Program-made: the position numbers and the translations under genes
Shown here: in pieces, positions 43,111 to 52,625 of the stretch
How the letters are laid out: every line of letters starts with the position of its first letter
How positions within the stretch are numbered: position 1 is the first letter of the stretch
Source: Lachnospiraceae bacterium
Lineage (GTDB): Bacteria > Bacillota > Clostridia > Lachnospirales > Lachnospiraceae
Assembly (NCBI GenBank): GCA_902362715.1
Contig: CABIXN010000010.1
Location: 29,221 to 93,220, forward strand
Length of the DNA stretch: 64,000 nt
Direction: 5' to 3'
The notes under the pieces: model-generated
Database searches by the model: none
Told to the model about the DNA's origin: nothing
What the model saw: the letters and a program-made list of their open reading frames with translations, nothing else

Positions 43111-43400
43111 ATCTGAAGAGAATAAAGTACAAGGCATTGATTGAAACAAGTATGTATCCGTGAAACAAACAGAAAGCTGCCGGCTGATGAGAGGCGCATG
43201 GGAAACTGATACAGAATACCTTCAGGAGCTTCGCACCGAACAATTTTTTAGTAGGCTGCGACGGAGCTGCATCCGTTAACATGCATAGGTATTGCAGGAT
43301 ACCTGACAAGGCCGTCAATGTGAGTTGCCGGCGAATTAAGGTGGTAACACGGGATTATGAACTCTCGTCCTTTTTGGGACAAGGGTTCTTTTTTATACAA
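43111..43400 (+). promoter_or_regulatory. T-box riboswitch of tyrS, tyrosine (UAC) specifier
   Basis: The leader contains AAGTA in stem I, a GAA-TAC-C specifier (TAC at 43217-43219), and the T-box AAGGTGGTAACACGGG (43338-43353) followed by a terminator hairpin (43359-43394) with TTTTTTA. Uncharged tRNA-Tyr would stabilise the antiterminator and switch on tyrS. Confidence 0.92.
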
Positions 43401-43442
43401 TAGAAACCTTATTTCTTATTGTACAAAAAGGCTCCATAGGAG

Positions 43443-43535
43443 ATGTTCACTTCCATGAAGATGAAAGGTGCCGCAGGCAGCCGCTCTACTGCCGGATATA
43501 CTAAAACATATTCTTTATTCTTTTACCAAAAATAG
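43443..43535 (+). other. Possible 30-codon leader ORF upstream of tyrS
   Basis: An ATG frame of 30 codons lies between the T-box terminator and tyrS. Its C-terminal part reads GYTKTYSLFFYQK, with three tyrosine codons in ten, and its TAG stop overlaps the tyrS ribosome binding site. AGGAG lies immediately before the first ATG, too close for good initiation, so translation is doubtful. Confidence 0.25.
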
Positions 43536-43550
43536 GAGGAGAAAAATAAC

Positions 43551-44774
43551 ATGACAGTTTATGAAGAATTAGTTGCCCGGGGACTTATTGCCCAGGTAAC
43601 AGACGAAGAAGAAATTAAAGAATTAATAAATACCGGAAAAGCTGTTTTTTATATCGGTTTTGACCCTACTGCAGACAGTCTCCATGTAGGACATTTTATG
43701 GCGCTGTGTCTGATGAAACGTCTTCAGATGGCTGGCAATAAGCCAATTGCACTAATCGGGGGCGGCACCGGTATGATCGGCGATCCATCCGGACGAAGCG
43801 ATATGCGTCAGATGATGACAGTAGAAACCATTCAGCACAACTGCGACTGCTTTAAAAAACAGATGGAACGCTTTATTGATTTTTCAAATGATAAAGCTAT
43901 GATGGTAAACAATGCTGACTGGCTCATGGACTTAAATTATATTGAAGTACTCCGCGAAGTGGGACCTCATTTTTCTGTAAATCGTATGCTGACCGCAGAA
44001 TGCTACAAACAGCGTATGGAAAAAGGATTAAGCTTCCTAGAGTTTAACTACATGATTATGCAGAGCTATGACTTTTATGCATTATATCAGAGATACGGCT
44101 GCAATATGCAGTTTGGCGGCGACGACCAGTGGTCAAACATGCTGGGCGGTACGGAACTGATCCGGCGAAAACTGGGTAAAGACGCATACGCCATGACAAT
44201 TACACTGCTTTTAAATTCCGAAGGAAAGAAAATGGGAAAAACCCAGTCCGGCGCTGTGTGGCTTGATCCGGAAAAAACTTCACCCTTTGACTTTTATCAG
44301 TACTGGAGAAATGTTGCAGACGCCGATGTATTAAAATGTCTGCGTATGCTGACATTCCTTCCTCTGGAGCAGATTGATGAAATGGATCACTGGGAAGGCA
44401 GTCAGTTAAACACAGCAAAAGAAATTCTGGCATTTGAGCTGACAAAACTGGTTCACGGCGAAGAAGAAGCTGCCAAAGCACAGGAAAACTCCCGGGCCTT
44501 ATTTACCGGCGGAAATGCAGAAAATATGCCAACTGCCGAAATTACAGAATCAGATTTAAGAGACGGAAAAATTGATATTATGGGTATCTTAGTGGCTTCA
44601 GAGCTTTGCACCAGCCGTTCTGAAGCACGACGGGCAGTACAGCAGGGCGGCGTTTCCGTAAACGGTGAAAAAGTAACAGACATCGCTGCCGCTTACACAC
44701 CGGAAGATATCAATAAAGAAGATTTCGTACTCCGCAGGGGAAAGAAAAAATATAAAAAAATAATTTTCAAATAA
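43551..44774 (+). CDS. tyrS: Tyrosyl-tRNA synthetase
   Basis: The 407-residue class I synthetase has the HIGH-like HVGH motif ([15 protein letters not shown]), the KMSKS-equivalent KKMGKTQSG and a C-terminal S4 RNA-binding domain ([18 protein letters not shown]). The start has AGGAGG upstream. Expression is under the tyrosine T-box. It is a single-gene transcript ending near the hairpin elements at 44784-44941. Confidence 0.95.
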   Translation: MTVYEELVARGLIAQVTDEEEIKELINTGKAVFYIGFDPTADSLHVGHFMALCLMKRLQMAGNKPIALIGGGTGMIGDPSGRSDMRQMMTVETIQHNCDCFKKQMERFIDFSNDKAMMVNNADWLMDLNYIEVLREVGPHFSVNRMLTAECYKQRMEKGLSFLEFNYMIMQSYDFYALYQRYGCNMQFGGDDQWSNMLGGTELIRRKLGKDAYAMTITLLLNSEGKKMGKTQSGAVWLDPEKTSPFDFYQYWRNVADADVLKCLRMLTFLPLEQIDEMDHWEGSQLNTAKEILAFELTKLVHGEEEAAKAQENSRALFTGGNAENMPTAEITESDLRDGKIDIMGILVASELCTSRSEARRAVQQGGVSVNGEKVTDIAAAYTPEDINKEDFVLRRGKKKYKKIIFK

Positions 44775-44783
44775 AATCTGTTC

Positions 44784-44860
44784 AAGTCTCGCTCTTGCGA
44801 GACTTGGTGCGCGATTAGGGTCAGCTTTGCTGACAACATTCCATTCCGAATCGCTGCACC
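44784..44860. repeat. Structured intergenic element related to repeats A and B
   Basis: Two hairpins lie in tandem: AAGTCTCGC-TCTT-GCGAGACTT (44784-44805), and a larger stem GGTGCGCGATT/AATCGCTGCACC (44806-44860) enclosing GTCAGC-TTT-GCTGAC and ACATTCCATTCCG. Copies A and B show the same plan (outer stem, inner hairpin, then a segment like CTCCATTCCG). It is probably a third, diverged family member. Confidence 0.5.
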
Positions 44861-44891
44861 TCCTGGCAGAGCGTATATCAGCAGCCAACGT

Positions 44892-44941
44892 AAAAGATCC
44901 TCACTGATCAGACTTAATGTCCAACCGGTGAGGATCTTTAC
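44892..44941. terminator. Bidirectional terminator between tyrS and the propeller-like protein gene
   Basis: AAAGATCCTCAC pairs with GTGAGGATCTTT across a loop of 23 bases, with T-rich flanks in both directions. The flanking genes converge. Confidence 0.6.
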
Positions 44942-44973
44942 TAATGTACAATTCTTCTCCCTGACTTATTTTC

Positions 44974-46050
44974 TTAAACTCCGGAAGGCTCCAGAATATG
45001 TTCATATCCTTCTTCTATTCTTGGACCTGCAAATATATGCTCCCCGCTCTTTCTGTCAACCAGTTCTGCATCACCATATATTTCCTGATGACCTCCTGTG
45101 ATATATGTATCAGTCCATTCCTGAGGCGGATTGTACGAATCAGCAGTGCGGTCCAGGGTATTACGCTTCAGAGAATAAATATAATTTTCAAATACCGCAA
45201 TATCCTGTTCATGATTTATCACTGTAATCAGGATCTCATCTTTATGAATCAGCACCTGATATTGTTCCCGGTATGTTCCTGTGATTTCAGAAAGACTGCA
45301 TACCTTACGTTCCCCTGAACGTTCAAAATCCTCACTGATATAAATATCTCCATCACTGTAGTATACAGGGAATTTGTTCTCTATAAAACCATATAACGTA
45401 TCTTCTTCCTGTGCATCCGAATCCTGCCATTTATATTCTGTTACATTCCCGTTTTCGGGATTCCAGGTTCTAAATACCTTGCCTTCTTCTACCAGAAATC
45501 CAACACTGCCATTATATGCAAAAAGTTCTTCATATCCTTTATCCATATCCGTTTTCAGAACTTTTTGCTCCTTTGTTCCATCAAGACAGTAAGCCTTTAC
45601 AATAAAATCTTTCTCATATTCCGTCCAGTACATCCAGTCACCAATGATCAGAAGTCTGTCCACAGAAGAATTTTCCATATCAGAAAATACTTCCTCCTGT
45701 CCGCTGTTCTTTAAAATCCGGCTGATTTTGTGGTCCGTATTAATAAAGTAGATATCATCCTGATACAAATTAACCCATCCTGCATAATTGGGGGAAAGAA
45801 GAGTTATACTTTGATCTGTCTTAACACGACTCATATCCATGCAGTACAATCCCCGATACTCTTTATATTCTTTTCCATCCACCACATCAGAAAAATAAAG
45901 CTGATTACCATTCCAGGTATACCACTGACTGCTGTATGATCTGCCCAGCCCTTCATATGGTTCCATATGATTTGTTTTAGAACATATGATTAATAACGCC
46001 AGCACCACTAAAATTATAAATACCACTGCACCTTGCATCAGTCTCTTCAT
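44974..46050 (-). CDS. Membrane-anchored beta-propeller-like protein (DUF5050-like)
   Basis: The 358-residue protein has an N-terminal signal anchor (AVVFIILVVLALLIIC) and an extracellular part with repeated short blocks such as NQLYFSD, DDIYFIN, DWMYWTE and GDIYISE, consistent with the blades of a DUF5050/TolB-like propeller. The cysteine at residue 23 could be a lipobox, but the preceding sequence is not convincing. No enzymatic motif is visible. It lies downstream of the vWA/tubulin operon but is separated by a terminator and 316 bases, so a functional link is doubtful. Confidence 0.6.
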   Translation of the reverse strand: MKRLMQGAVVFIILVVLALLIICSKTNHMEPYEGLGRSYSSQWYTWNGNQLYFSDVVDGKEYKEYRGLYCMDMSRVKTDQSITLLSPNYAGWVNLYQDDIYFINTDHKISRILKNSGQEEVFSDMENSSVDRLLIIGDWMYWTEYEKDFIVKAYCLDGTKEQKVLKTDMDKGYEELFAYNGSVGFLVEEGKVFRTWNPENGNVTEYKWQDSDAQEEDTLYGFIENKFPVYYSDGDIYISEDFERSGERKVCSLSEITGTYREQYQVLIHKDEILITVINHEQDIAVFENYIYSLKRNTLDRTADSYNPPQEWTDTYITGGHQEIYGDAELVDRKSGEHIFAGPRIEEGYEHILEPSGV

Positions 46051-46267
46051 ATAGACCTCCCTATAAATTAAAATGTTGTTGATTTAAAACGTTACAGCCG
46101 CATTTTACAGGACCTGCCTTTGAAAATGATAAACTAATTATCAGGATTCCTTTGTTAATATTTTAGGGGAACAAAAAATATTTATCAATGCATATTCTAT
46201 ATTCCTAAATATATATTAAGAAATGGGAACCTTTATTGAATATAAAACTAAGCTAAACGCAATACCC

Positions 46268-46325
46268 AAAAAAGAGTTATTGCATCATAGACCAGCCACA
46301 ATCTATTACACAATAACTCTTTTTA
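46268..46325 (-). terminator. Terminator of the vWA/tubulin-like operon
   Basis: AAAAGAGTTATTG (about 46270-46283) and CAATAACTCTTTT (46311-46323) form a 13-base-pair stem that on the minus strand is followed by TTTTTT. It lies about 45 bases past the last stop. The rest of the 46051-46366 gap shows nothing else I can interpret. Confidence 0.75.
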
Positions 46326-46366
46326 ATTTGGATTATTTTATGTTCTGTTATACTTTTCCGCTATAA

Positions 46367-47224
46367 CTATAACGGCGCCTTACTATTACAAAACGGTGTT
46401 TCTGCACCGATTTCTGTACCGTAAGTTAAAGGATAGCGCATCCGGTATTTAATAAAACCTCTGCCATACTCATCATCCCGATGCAGAGTGATAATCTCCT
46501 GACGTTTTGCGTATGCGATCTCATTAATATAAAGCAAATACTGAATTTCCACCCATTTCGCCATTCCTTCATATATTTCCAGCTGATTTCTGGCTCCATA
46601 CTGTCTGACAAGCAGCTTATCATTCCAGTTTACATACTGCCAGATATGAGTCAGCTCATGGGCCATTGTGGCCACTGCGGCAATTTTAGGGGAACCATTT
46701 TCAATATACAATGAAAAACCGTTTTTATCTCTTCTTGCAAATCCAAGCACTCTTGGATCAAATCCCGGAGACGGCACCAGCCTCATTCCTGTCATTTTAG
46801 CTATTTTACTTGCATTTACCATTCGAACAGTCACAGGTATATTCAGATTGATACCAAAAAACGCTTCCATATTCTGATGCACTTTTTTGTACAGGGCAAC
46901 AAACTGTTCCTGAGTCCGAAGCGCAGAAGAAGCGCATTGCAGACATCTTTCCAGTCCACTGTCCAGCACCTCATATTCCACACCGGTAATAACAGCCGCA
47001 CAGAAATCACAGTAATGAACCCCTTCTCTATCTGGAAGATAATTATCTTCTATATGCAGAGCATTTTCCTCGCTTTTTCTGGCCTGTTCCAGTGGATTAG
47101 AGCCAAGACCAAAACCATCCAGATAAGCAATTGTGCCGCCTACATCAATAGAAGATGGTTCCTGTACGCCTCCAAAAAACAGAAAATTGTGTTTCTGATA
47201 TGGTGTTTTATTCTCTTCCATCAT
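46367..47224 (-). CDS. DA1-like zinc metallopeptidase with LIM-type zinc finger
   Basis: The 285-residue protein joins a four-cysteine zinc finger (Cys72, Cys75, Cys94, Cys97) to a gluzincin-type peptidase. The HExxH motif is MAHELTHIW (His189-His193) and a downstream glutamate in IYEGMAKW (Glu219) is the likely third ligand. The combination of LIM-like finger, HExxH and EG motif matches the DA1 peptidase domain, best known in plants as a ubiquitin-activated protease. There is no signal peptide, so it is cytosolic. I start it at 47224 (AAGGAAGG upstream) rather than the GTG at 47230. It overlaps the preceding gene and is the last of five in the operon. Confidence 0.75.
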   Translation of the reverse strand: MMEENKTPYQKHNFLFFGGVQEPSSIDVGGTIAYLDGFGLGSNPLEQARKSEENALHIEDNYLPDREGVHYCDFCAAVITGVEYEVLDSGLERCLQCASSALRTQEQFVALYKKVHQNMEAFFGINLNIPVTVRMVNASKIAKMTGMRLVPSPGFDPRVLGFARRDKNGFSLYIENGSPKIAAVATMAHELTHIWQYVNWNDKLLVRQYGARNQLEIYEGMAKWVEIQYLLYINEIAYAKRQEIITLHRDDEYGRGFIKYRMRYPLTYGTEIGAETPFCNSKAPL

Positions 47225-50200
47225 CTTCACCTTCCTTTTCTGCCTGTGGATCTGTTATCTGAGTAACTTCCTGATCCTGTATCAGCTCCTGCTCTTCTAC
47301 AACAGATTCTTCTTCTGGCTCTTGTCTCATTTTTTCATGATCTCTTTCTGAATCTGTTTCTTCCGGACTATCCTCCTGGTTCGATTCCTCTGCTCCGGTC
47401 TCACCCTCTGAGTTTGACTCCTCTGCATCAGTCTCATCTTCCGGTTTTAATTCCTCTGCTTCGGTCTCATTTTCCGGATTTGATTCTTCCGTTCCAGCCT
47501 CAGTCTCCTGTTCAGCTTCTTCTGTTATCTCCGGTTCTTCCTTTTCTGTTTCCGCCTCTTCATCTTTCTTTCTATCCTTCTTTGAAGGTTCCAACGCTTC
47601 AGGAACAATTGATTTTTTACGGAAACGTTTAAAGAACAGCTTCACTTTCTCCCAGAACGTATATTTTCTCTGATCTTCAAATACAATCTCAGGCTGTATT
47701 TTCTGAGAAACTTCCTGTTCAGGTACTTCATTCATTTTTCCCCTATGCCAGGTTAGATATTCCATGACAAATTCCAGATAACGTTTGATATTTCGTTCTA
47801 TAGATACCAGCAATCCAAGATCTATTTCACTGTCTTCTATAAAGTAAATAAAATCATCTTCTACATCCGATTCCAGATGGCTTAATAATCCTGAAAGCTT
47901 TTCATCCTCTTCTTCCCAGTAGGTAGACATCACATGAATATACGGATAGGTATCCGGATAAATTGAACGAAACATTTCTGATAATACAGTACAAATGGTA
48001 TTTCTTATTTTTCCGGAAGAGCCCGGAAGCTGAATTTTTAAAATACTCTTATTATGATATCTGCGCACCGGTATCCCATTGATGCTTACAAACTCTGCAT
48101 GTTCCAGATTATCACAGGCATTCATCTGATAATATCCATGTGTCCGAATCTCAATATCGCTGTACCCCTGTATAATACGGATACTATTAATGGATTTTTC
48201 TGTTCCCATTTTTTCATCCGGTATATAATTGGAAAGCCGTACACTCCGTTTCTGACGGTAGTAAATACGATTCACTATATGATCAGCAGCTCTTCGCACC
48301 ACAACGCCGTTTTGTCCCGTAATATTCATAACCTCATAATACTTGCCTGCATATGAGAAAAACTGTCCCGGAAGAAGAACCTGAAATACATGCCCGTATA
48401 ATTTAGAAGCGATATAATGCTTATGTCCCTCTTCATCCTCAGCAACATAATAAGCATTTTTCAATCCCTGCATATATGTCTGCATAGCCTCGCTTCTTCC
48501 CAGAGTATAATATTTCATATTGACTGTCCTTAAGTGATCATCCGACAGCTCTTCTTTATACAGTACCTTCAAAGCCAGAACCTCTTCTGAACAGTGTTTA
48601 TGGAACAAATCCTGCAGGGTACTGTACACATCAGATGACTCAATGCCAGCCAGACGCAGTTCTGTTACAATATCCCGCTCTTTTACAGCCTCTTCTGACA
48701 TCAGCATCAGCAGACGAAGCAGCACGTTTCGCTCTGTTCTTGCATAATCAGGAACAATGGAAGGAATTGCTTTCGCATCACTCTGAAAAGTTGATACATG
48801 ATCCAGCATGTAATCCCTTAAAAGATACTCTTCAGATATAATATTTATCACGCCTTCTTCTGCTGCCCTGGTTCCAAACAGACGCATGGCCTCAAACAGA
48901 TTTCGAAATTCATCTTCTACAATCAGAAATTTTGTTTTACTTCTGTCACACTGCCACAGATTCGGCTGAAATTCAAAATGTTCATAAATACTTTCCTGGC
49001 TCATGGGCAGCTGCGTATACTTACAGAAATTCTGATAATACTGACCCAGGAACCATTTCATATCACTAACCGGAAATTTTTCACTGCTTAACCAGGTTAC
49101 TTTTGAAACCTGACTGCGTATCGCTGCCGCGCCAATCTCCGAGCCAACTCCCAGATATCTGGAGATATTGGGCATAATTTTGTGATGCATATAAGGACCG
49201 TCAGCCTGCCAATAGATCTCTGATGTTCTTCCCAAAGCTGCTTCCGAAGCAGAAACTTCCGTGATACTTACTTTCAGCAGATGAGACAGTGCATCTACAA
49301 TACCATCACTGTTTCTGTCACAGGCACAATAAACTGCCGGTACTTTCCTGCCACAACGGTTCAGCAGCAGATGCAGTCCCAGCTGGCCTGACGCCATAAC
49401 CCGTGACGGTTCAATAAGAAACACCATACTGACCTGGGCCAGCTCTTTTTCCTGCTGCTTTTGCAAGGCCAGATTATGAATTTCTGAAAACTGCATAATA
49501 CCTACATCCCAGTTTTCAGAATCTTCATTTAATACTTCTGTTTTCCAGAAATTCGAAATATTAAAATATGTAAAAAAGCTCTCATCCAGCCACTGTTTTA
49601 AATCCCCTTCCAGGGCATCTCTGCCTGCCACAATCAAAATTTTTCTATGAGCCAGAAGATACCTGGTAAAAACAAAGATCAGGTAATCCGTCAAATCCCT
49701 GTAAAATGGATTATAAATTAATACACTTTTTCCTGCGCCAAGATCCAGACAGCTTTTCACATAATGCATATCAATATTTTTTCCCTGGAGCTTTAACTTC
49801 TGAAAATAATTTCCGGCATTCTTAAGATTTCTGTCTGTGGACTCCATCATTTCTTCCAGATTTCCAAAGGTAGACACTTCATTTTCTGAGTGGTCCACAT
49901 AGCGGTCATAAATGATTCTGTCTCCAAACAGATTTTTTAATACAGTACGCAAACCGCTGTAATTGTAAATCCGATAAGACTTCTCATCCTCTCCCAGAAT
50001 ATCTTCGATAAATTCTGTCTTGGTTACACCATTCAGATAAAAAGCAATCTCCCCGATAATCAGAATACCAAAAACCGGATAAAATGCATTACGAAATGCC
50101 AGTCCACTGGCACGTGACTGCATAATAATTACAAGAATACAGGAGATTGCAAGGGCCATATAAAAGAAAAAAGTAAAGTAGCTTCTTAAATCCCTCCATT

Positions 50201-50636
50201 TATTTCGGATAGCCCAGATACCTATTTCTTCCTCATACTGATAAAACGTACCACTGGTATTTTCCATCAGAGCGGTCCGGTTTCCCCATACGCTGTTAAG
50301 AATGGCCAAAAGGATTTTCTTCAAAATCAGATAGATAATCAACAGCAGATAATTGGTAAAGTAAAACATACCGCTTCCCAAATGAACACGGCTCAGCAAA
50401 TCCTTTACCGGTTCAAAAGGAATCACCGTAATCAGAAAATCCAGGAAATGTTCAAATCCCGTCTGAATCCACCCGAATGCTGCTGCCATAACGATACAGT
50501 ACACAGCTGCAATAACAGGCATTAAAAACTGCCTTCCTCTGTAAGGCCGCTTTAGATTTACCCTGACCAAAAGCAGACACAATAATACAAAAGGAATAAT
50601 TGCCAGAAGGTTTAGAAGAATTCTCAAAATCATCAT
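47208..50636 (-). CDS. Large polytopic membrane protein with degenerate P-loop domain and acidic tail
   Basis: This 1142-residue protein has about five membrane helices in the first 205 residues and then a large soluble region. LDLGAGKSVLIYNP (298-310) resembles a Walker A motif but has leucine where the first glycine is expected. The following segments (KILIVAGRDALEGDL, MVFLIEPSRVMASGQ) suggest a P-loop fold that may have lost catalysis. From about residue 1045 the chain is acidic, with repeated EESN/ETEAEE units. Its start overlaps the previous stop (ATGA). I do not recognise the family. It is probably the membrane core of the system. Confidence 0.65.
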   Translation of the reverse strand: MMILRILLNLLAIIPFVLLCLLLVRVNLKRPYRGRQFLMPVIAAVYCIVMAAAFGWIQTGFEHFLDFLITVIPFEPVKDLLSRVHLGSGMFYFTNYLLLIIYLILKKILLAILNSVWGNRTALMENTSGTFYQYEEEIGIWAIRNKWRDLRSYFTFFFYMALAISCILVIIMQSRASGLAFRNAFYPVFGILIIGEIAFYLNGVTKTEFIEDILGEDEKSYRIYNYSGLRTVLKNLFGDRIIYDRYVDHSENEVSTFGNLEEMMESTDRNLKNAGNYFQKLKLQGKNIDMHYVKSCLDLGAGKSVLIYNPFYRDLTDYLIFVFTRYLLAHRKILIVAGRDALEGDLKQWLDESFFTYFNISNFWKTEVLNEDSENWDVGIMQFSEIHNLALQKQQEKELAQVSMVFLIEPSRVMASGQLGLHLLLNRCGRKVPAVYCACDRNSDGIVDALSHLLKVSITEVSASEAALGRTSEIYWQADGPYMHHKIMPNISRYLGVGSEIGAAAIRSQVSKVTWLSSEKFPVSDMKWFLGQYYQNFCKYTQLPMSQESIYEHFEFQPNLWQCDRSKTKFLIVEDEFRNLFEAMRLFGTRAAEEGVINIISEEYLLRDYMLDHVSTFQSDAKAIPSIVPDYARTERNVLLRLLMLMSEEAVKERDIVTELRLAGIESSDVYSTLQDLFHKHCSEEVLALKVLYKEELSDDHLRTVNMKYYTLGRSEAMQTYMQGLKNAYYVAEDEEGHKHYIASKLYGHVFQVLLPGQFFSYAGKYYEVMNITGQNGVVVRRAADHIVNRIYYRQKRSVRLSNYIPDEKMGTEKSINSIRIIQGYSDIEIRTHGYYQMNACDNLEHAEFVSINGIPVRRYHNKSILKIQLPGSSGKIRNTICTVLSEMFRSIYPDTYPYIHVMSTYWEEEDEKLSGLLSHLESDVEDDFIYFIEDSEIDLGLLVSIERNIKRYLEFVMEYLTWHRGKMNEVPEQEVSQKIQPEIVFEDQRKYTFWEKVKLFFKRFRKKSIVPEALEPSKKDRKKDEEAETEKEEPEITEEAEQETEAGTEESNPENETEAEELKPEDETDAEESNSEGETGAEESNQEDSPEETDSERDHEKMRQEPEEESVVEEQELIQDQEVTQITDPQAEKEGEDDGRE

Positions 50637-52600
50637 GCTTCCTCCCCTCCTCTTTCATAAATTTCCTCACGTACGATATGAAGTTTTGTAACAAACTCAT
50701 AGGGAGCCGTTAAAATATCGCCGCTTCCATTAATGGATATATTCTGTTCCACAGGATTTGTCTTCATATAATAGATCGGACACTCTGTGGGCATCATATC
50801 AAAATCATAATACTCCTCTGAGGCGGAAATAGGCTCTCTTTTTATCTTCAGATCATAAGCTGCACACCACATAGCCATCTGCTCTAAAGTCTCATTCATA
50901 GCGTATTTATGCATACGCAGCAGCGCCCGGTGGGATTTTACCGAATCCGAATTATCCTTTGTTCCCTGGATCACAGACTGAGCTTTCATATAAGTACAGA
51001 TCAAAGATAGATATTCTTCAAAGGTACTGGCAGCCCGGTTAATCCCCGCAACAATCCTCGAAGTCAGAAGATTAAAACTGTGTATGGCCTTTTTCACTCT
51101 GCTTCGAAACACAAACAGCACAAGAAATCCAACTGCCGCCAGACATGCTGCAGAAATAACCGCCAGCTGAAGGCTCTTTAAAAATGTAGGTATCCCATCT
51201 GAAGCAGCATGGATTAAATATGGAAGAAATCCGCAGAAAAACAGTATTGCTGCGGATAAGCCGGCAATAACTGTAACTTTTCTTGTCATGCGGCCTTCGA
51301 TTACCTCTTCCACATTTTTATTTACACTCTGCATCTCTTCTTCATAAGCATTCAGGTCCACAATACGCATGGTTTCCGCAGACATAATATCCTCTTCTAA
51401 CTGATAAACGGATTCCTGGAGCTCCTCAAGCTGTATCTGATCTAGCTCATATTCCAGATCATAGAAGCTGTCTTCTGCTTTTCTTGTGTATTCAGCGGCA
51501 CGGTCAATGGCCCGCCGGGGTTCTTTTACATAATTTGCAAGATACTTTTTTATATCCTTATATTCATTTTTCCAGAGCTCATCTTCACGTTGAGGACAGT
51601 CTTTAGCGAATCCTATCTCTCTTGTTTCTATATAAGCACTTTTTTCATCGTGATTTTCAAAAATAACCGGAACCGGCTGCAGCTGCAGGATTTCTTCATC
51701 CGGATCAATGTTCTGCTCCGGCAGTATTTTCAGCGCAGATTCTACTGTTTCCTTAGCCTGGCAGATACGGGAATAGTGATGCATAAACTCTTCCCGCATT
51801 TTTTCCTTATCAAACTCACAGGTAATCCGATACAGACGGTACGCCTGAATATTGCTGGCCGGAATCTTATTTCTGGCAAGAGTCAGCACCGTCATCCAAA
51901 ACTGAAACAATTCTTTACAATACAGTTCATTGTAGATATCTGATACGTCAAAACACATAAAACGGCAGACTTCCGGATAATTATTTCTAAGCCAGAATCT
52001 GGAGCTTTCTGTTTCTAACTTACTTGTCCAGATTTCCTTTAAATCCTTTTTATTCAGCTTCCTGCGTCTTCTGCGGATGGATATAATCCAAAGATCTTTT
52101 GGTTTCCACAATAATTCATTATATTTTTCTTTCAGAACTGCATGTTTTTTCTGCAGCTCTTTGGAATAATCCATGGTTTCATACTCCACCACATCCCTTT
52201 GATCACGCTCTTCTACTGGTTTCTCTACAATATCGTAAACCCCCAGATCCGGATATCCTGCCAGGTGATGGGTCAGTCTGATCAGTGGAATAGGGCTGTC
52301 TTCCACCAGAGGAACTTCACGTCCATAGTTGCACGCATAATCATACGGATTGTATTCGTCAAAGATCTCATTTCCATCGGCATCCTCAAAATGTCCGGGG
52401 TCATGGAGTATAATAGCTCTCCAGTTATGATCCCCATCTACAGCTTTTGAAAGGTCCGGCAGAGCCGTGTCCAAATCCGGACCTTCCTCATTCCAGTCGC
52501 AAAAGCTGATCTCTCCATCTTCCAGGAACGGTATATACAGATTTTTGTAATCACGAAACAATTGCGTCATTTTTTCATTGGCTATAATTACCGTATGCAA
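50633..52600 (-). CDS. Coiled-coil protein with two membrane helices, unknown family
   Basis: The 655-residue protein has a large cytoplasmic N-terminal region, a glutamate-rich coiled coil (about 370-440) and two adjacent membrane helices (about 442-463 and 475-498), then a C-terminal region of about 155 residues. It begins at a TTG at 52600, preceded by AAAGGTGGTG; the next ATG is ten codons in. No catalytic motif is visible. Gaps are 25 bases to the tubulin-like gene and an ATGA overlap with the next, so it is an obligate operon member. A scaffold or membrane adaptor for the tubulin-like protein is a guess. Confidence 0.6.
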   Translation of the reverse strand: MHTVIIANEKMTQLFRDYKNLYIPFLEDGEISFCDWNEEGPDLDTALPDLSKAVDGDHNWRAIILHDPGHFEDADGNEIFDEYNPYDYACNYGREVPLVEDSPIPLIRLTHHLAGYPDLGVYDIVEKPVEERDQRDVVEYETMDYSKELQKKHAVLKEKYNELLWKPKDLWIISIRRRRRKLNKKDLKEIWTSKLETESSRFWLRNNYPEVCRFMCFDVSDIYNELYCKELFQFWMTVLTLARNKIPASNIQAYRLYRITCEFDKEKMREEFMHHYSRICQAKETVESALKILPEQNIDPDEEILQLQPVPVIFENHDEKSAYIETREIGFAKDCPQREDELWKNEYKDIKKYLANYVKEPRRAIDRAAEYTRKAEDSFYDLEYELDQIQLEELQESVYQLEEDIMSAETMRIVDLNAYEEEMQSVNKNVEEVIEGRMTRKVTVIAGLSAAILFFCGFLPYLIHAASDGIPTFLKSLQLAVISAACLAAVGFLVLFVFRSRVKKAIHSFNLLTSRIVAGINRAASTFEEYLSLICTYMKAQSVIQGTKDNSDSVKSHRALLRMHKYAMNETLEQMAMWCAAYDLKIKREPISASEEYYDFDMMPTECPIYYMKTNPVEQNISINGSGDILTAPYEFVTKLHIVREEIYERGGEEA

Positions 52601-52625
52601 TTATTTCACCACCTTTACCTTCTTC

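Noticed and set aside
47330..47560. CRISPR-like or tandem DNA repeat array
   Set aside because: The short periodic units encode the acidic Glu/Asn/Thr tail of the 1142-residue protein; spacing is irregular and units are not conserved as DNA repeats.
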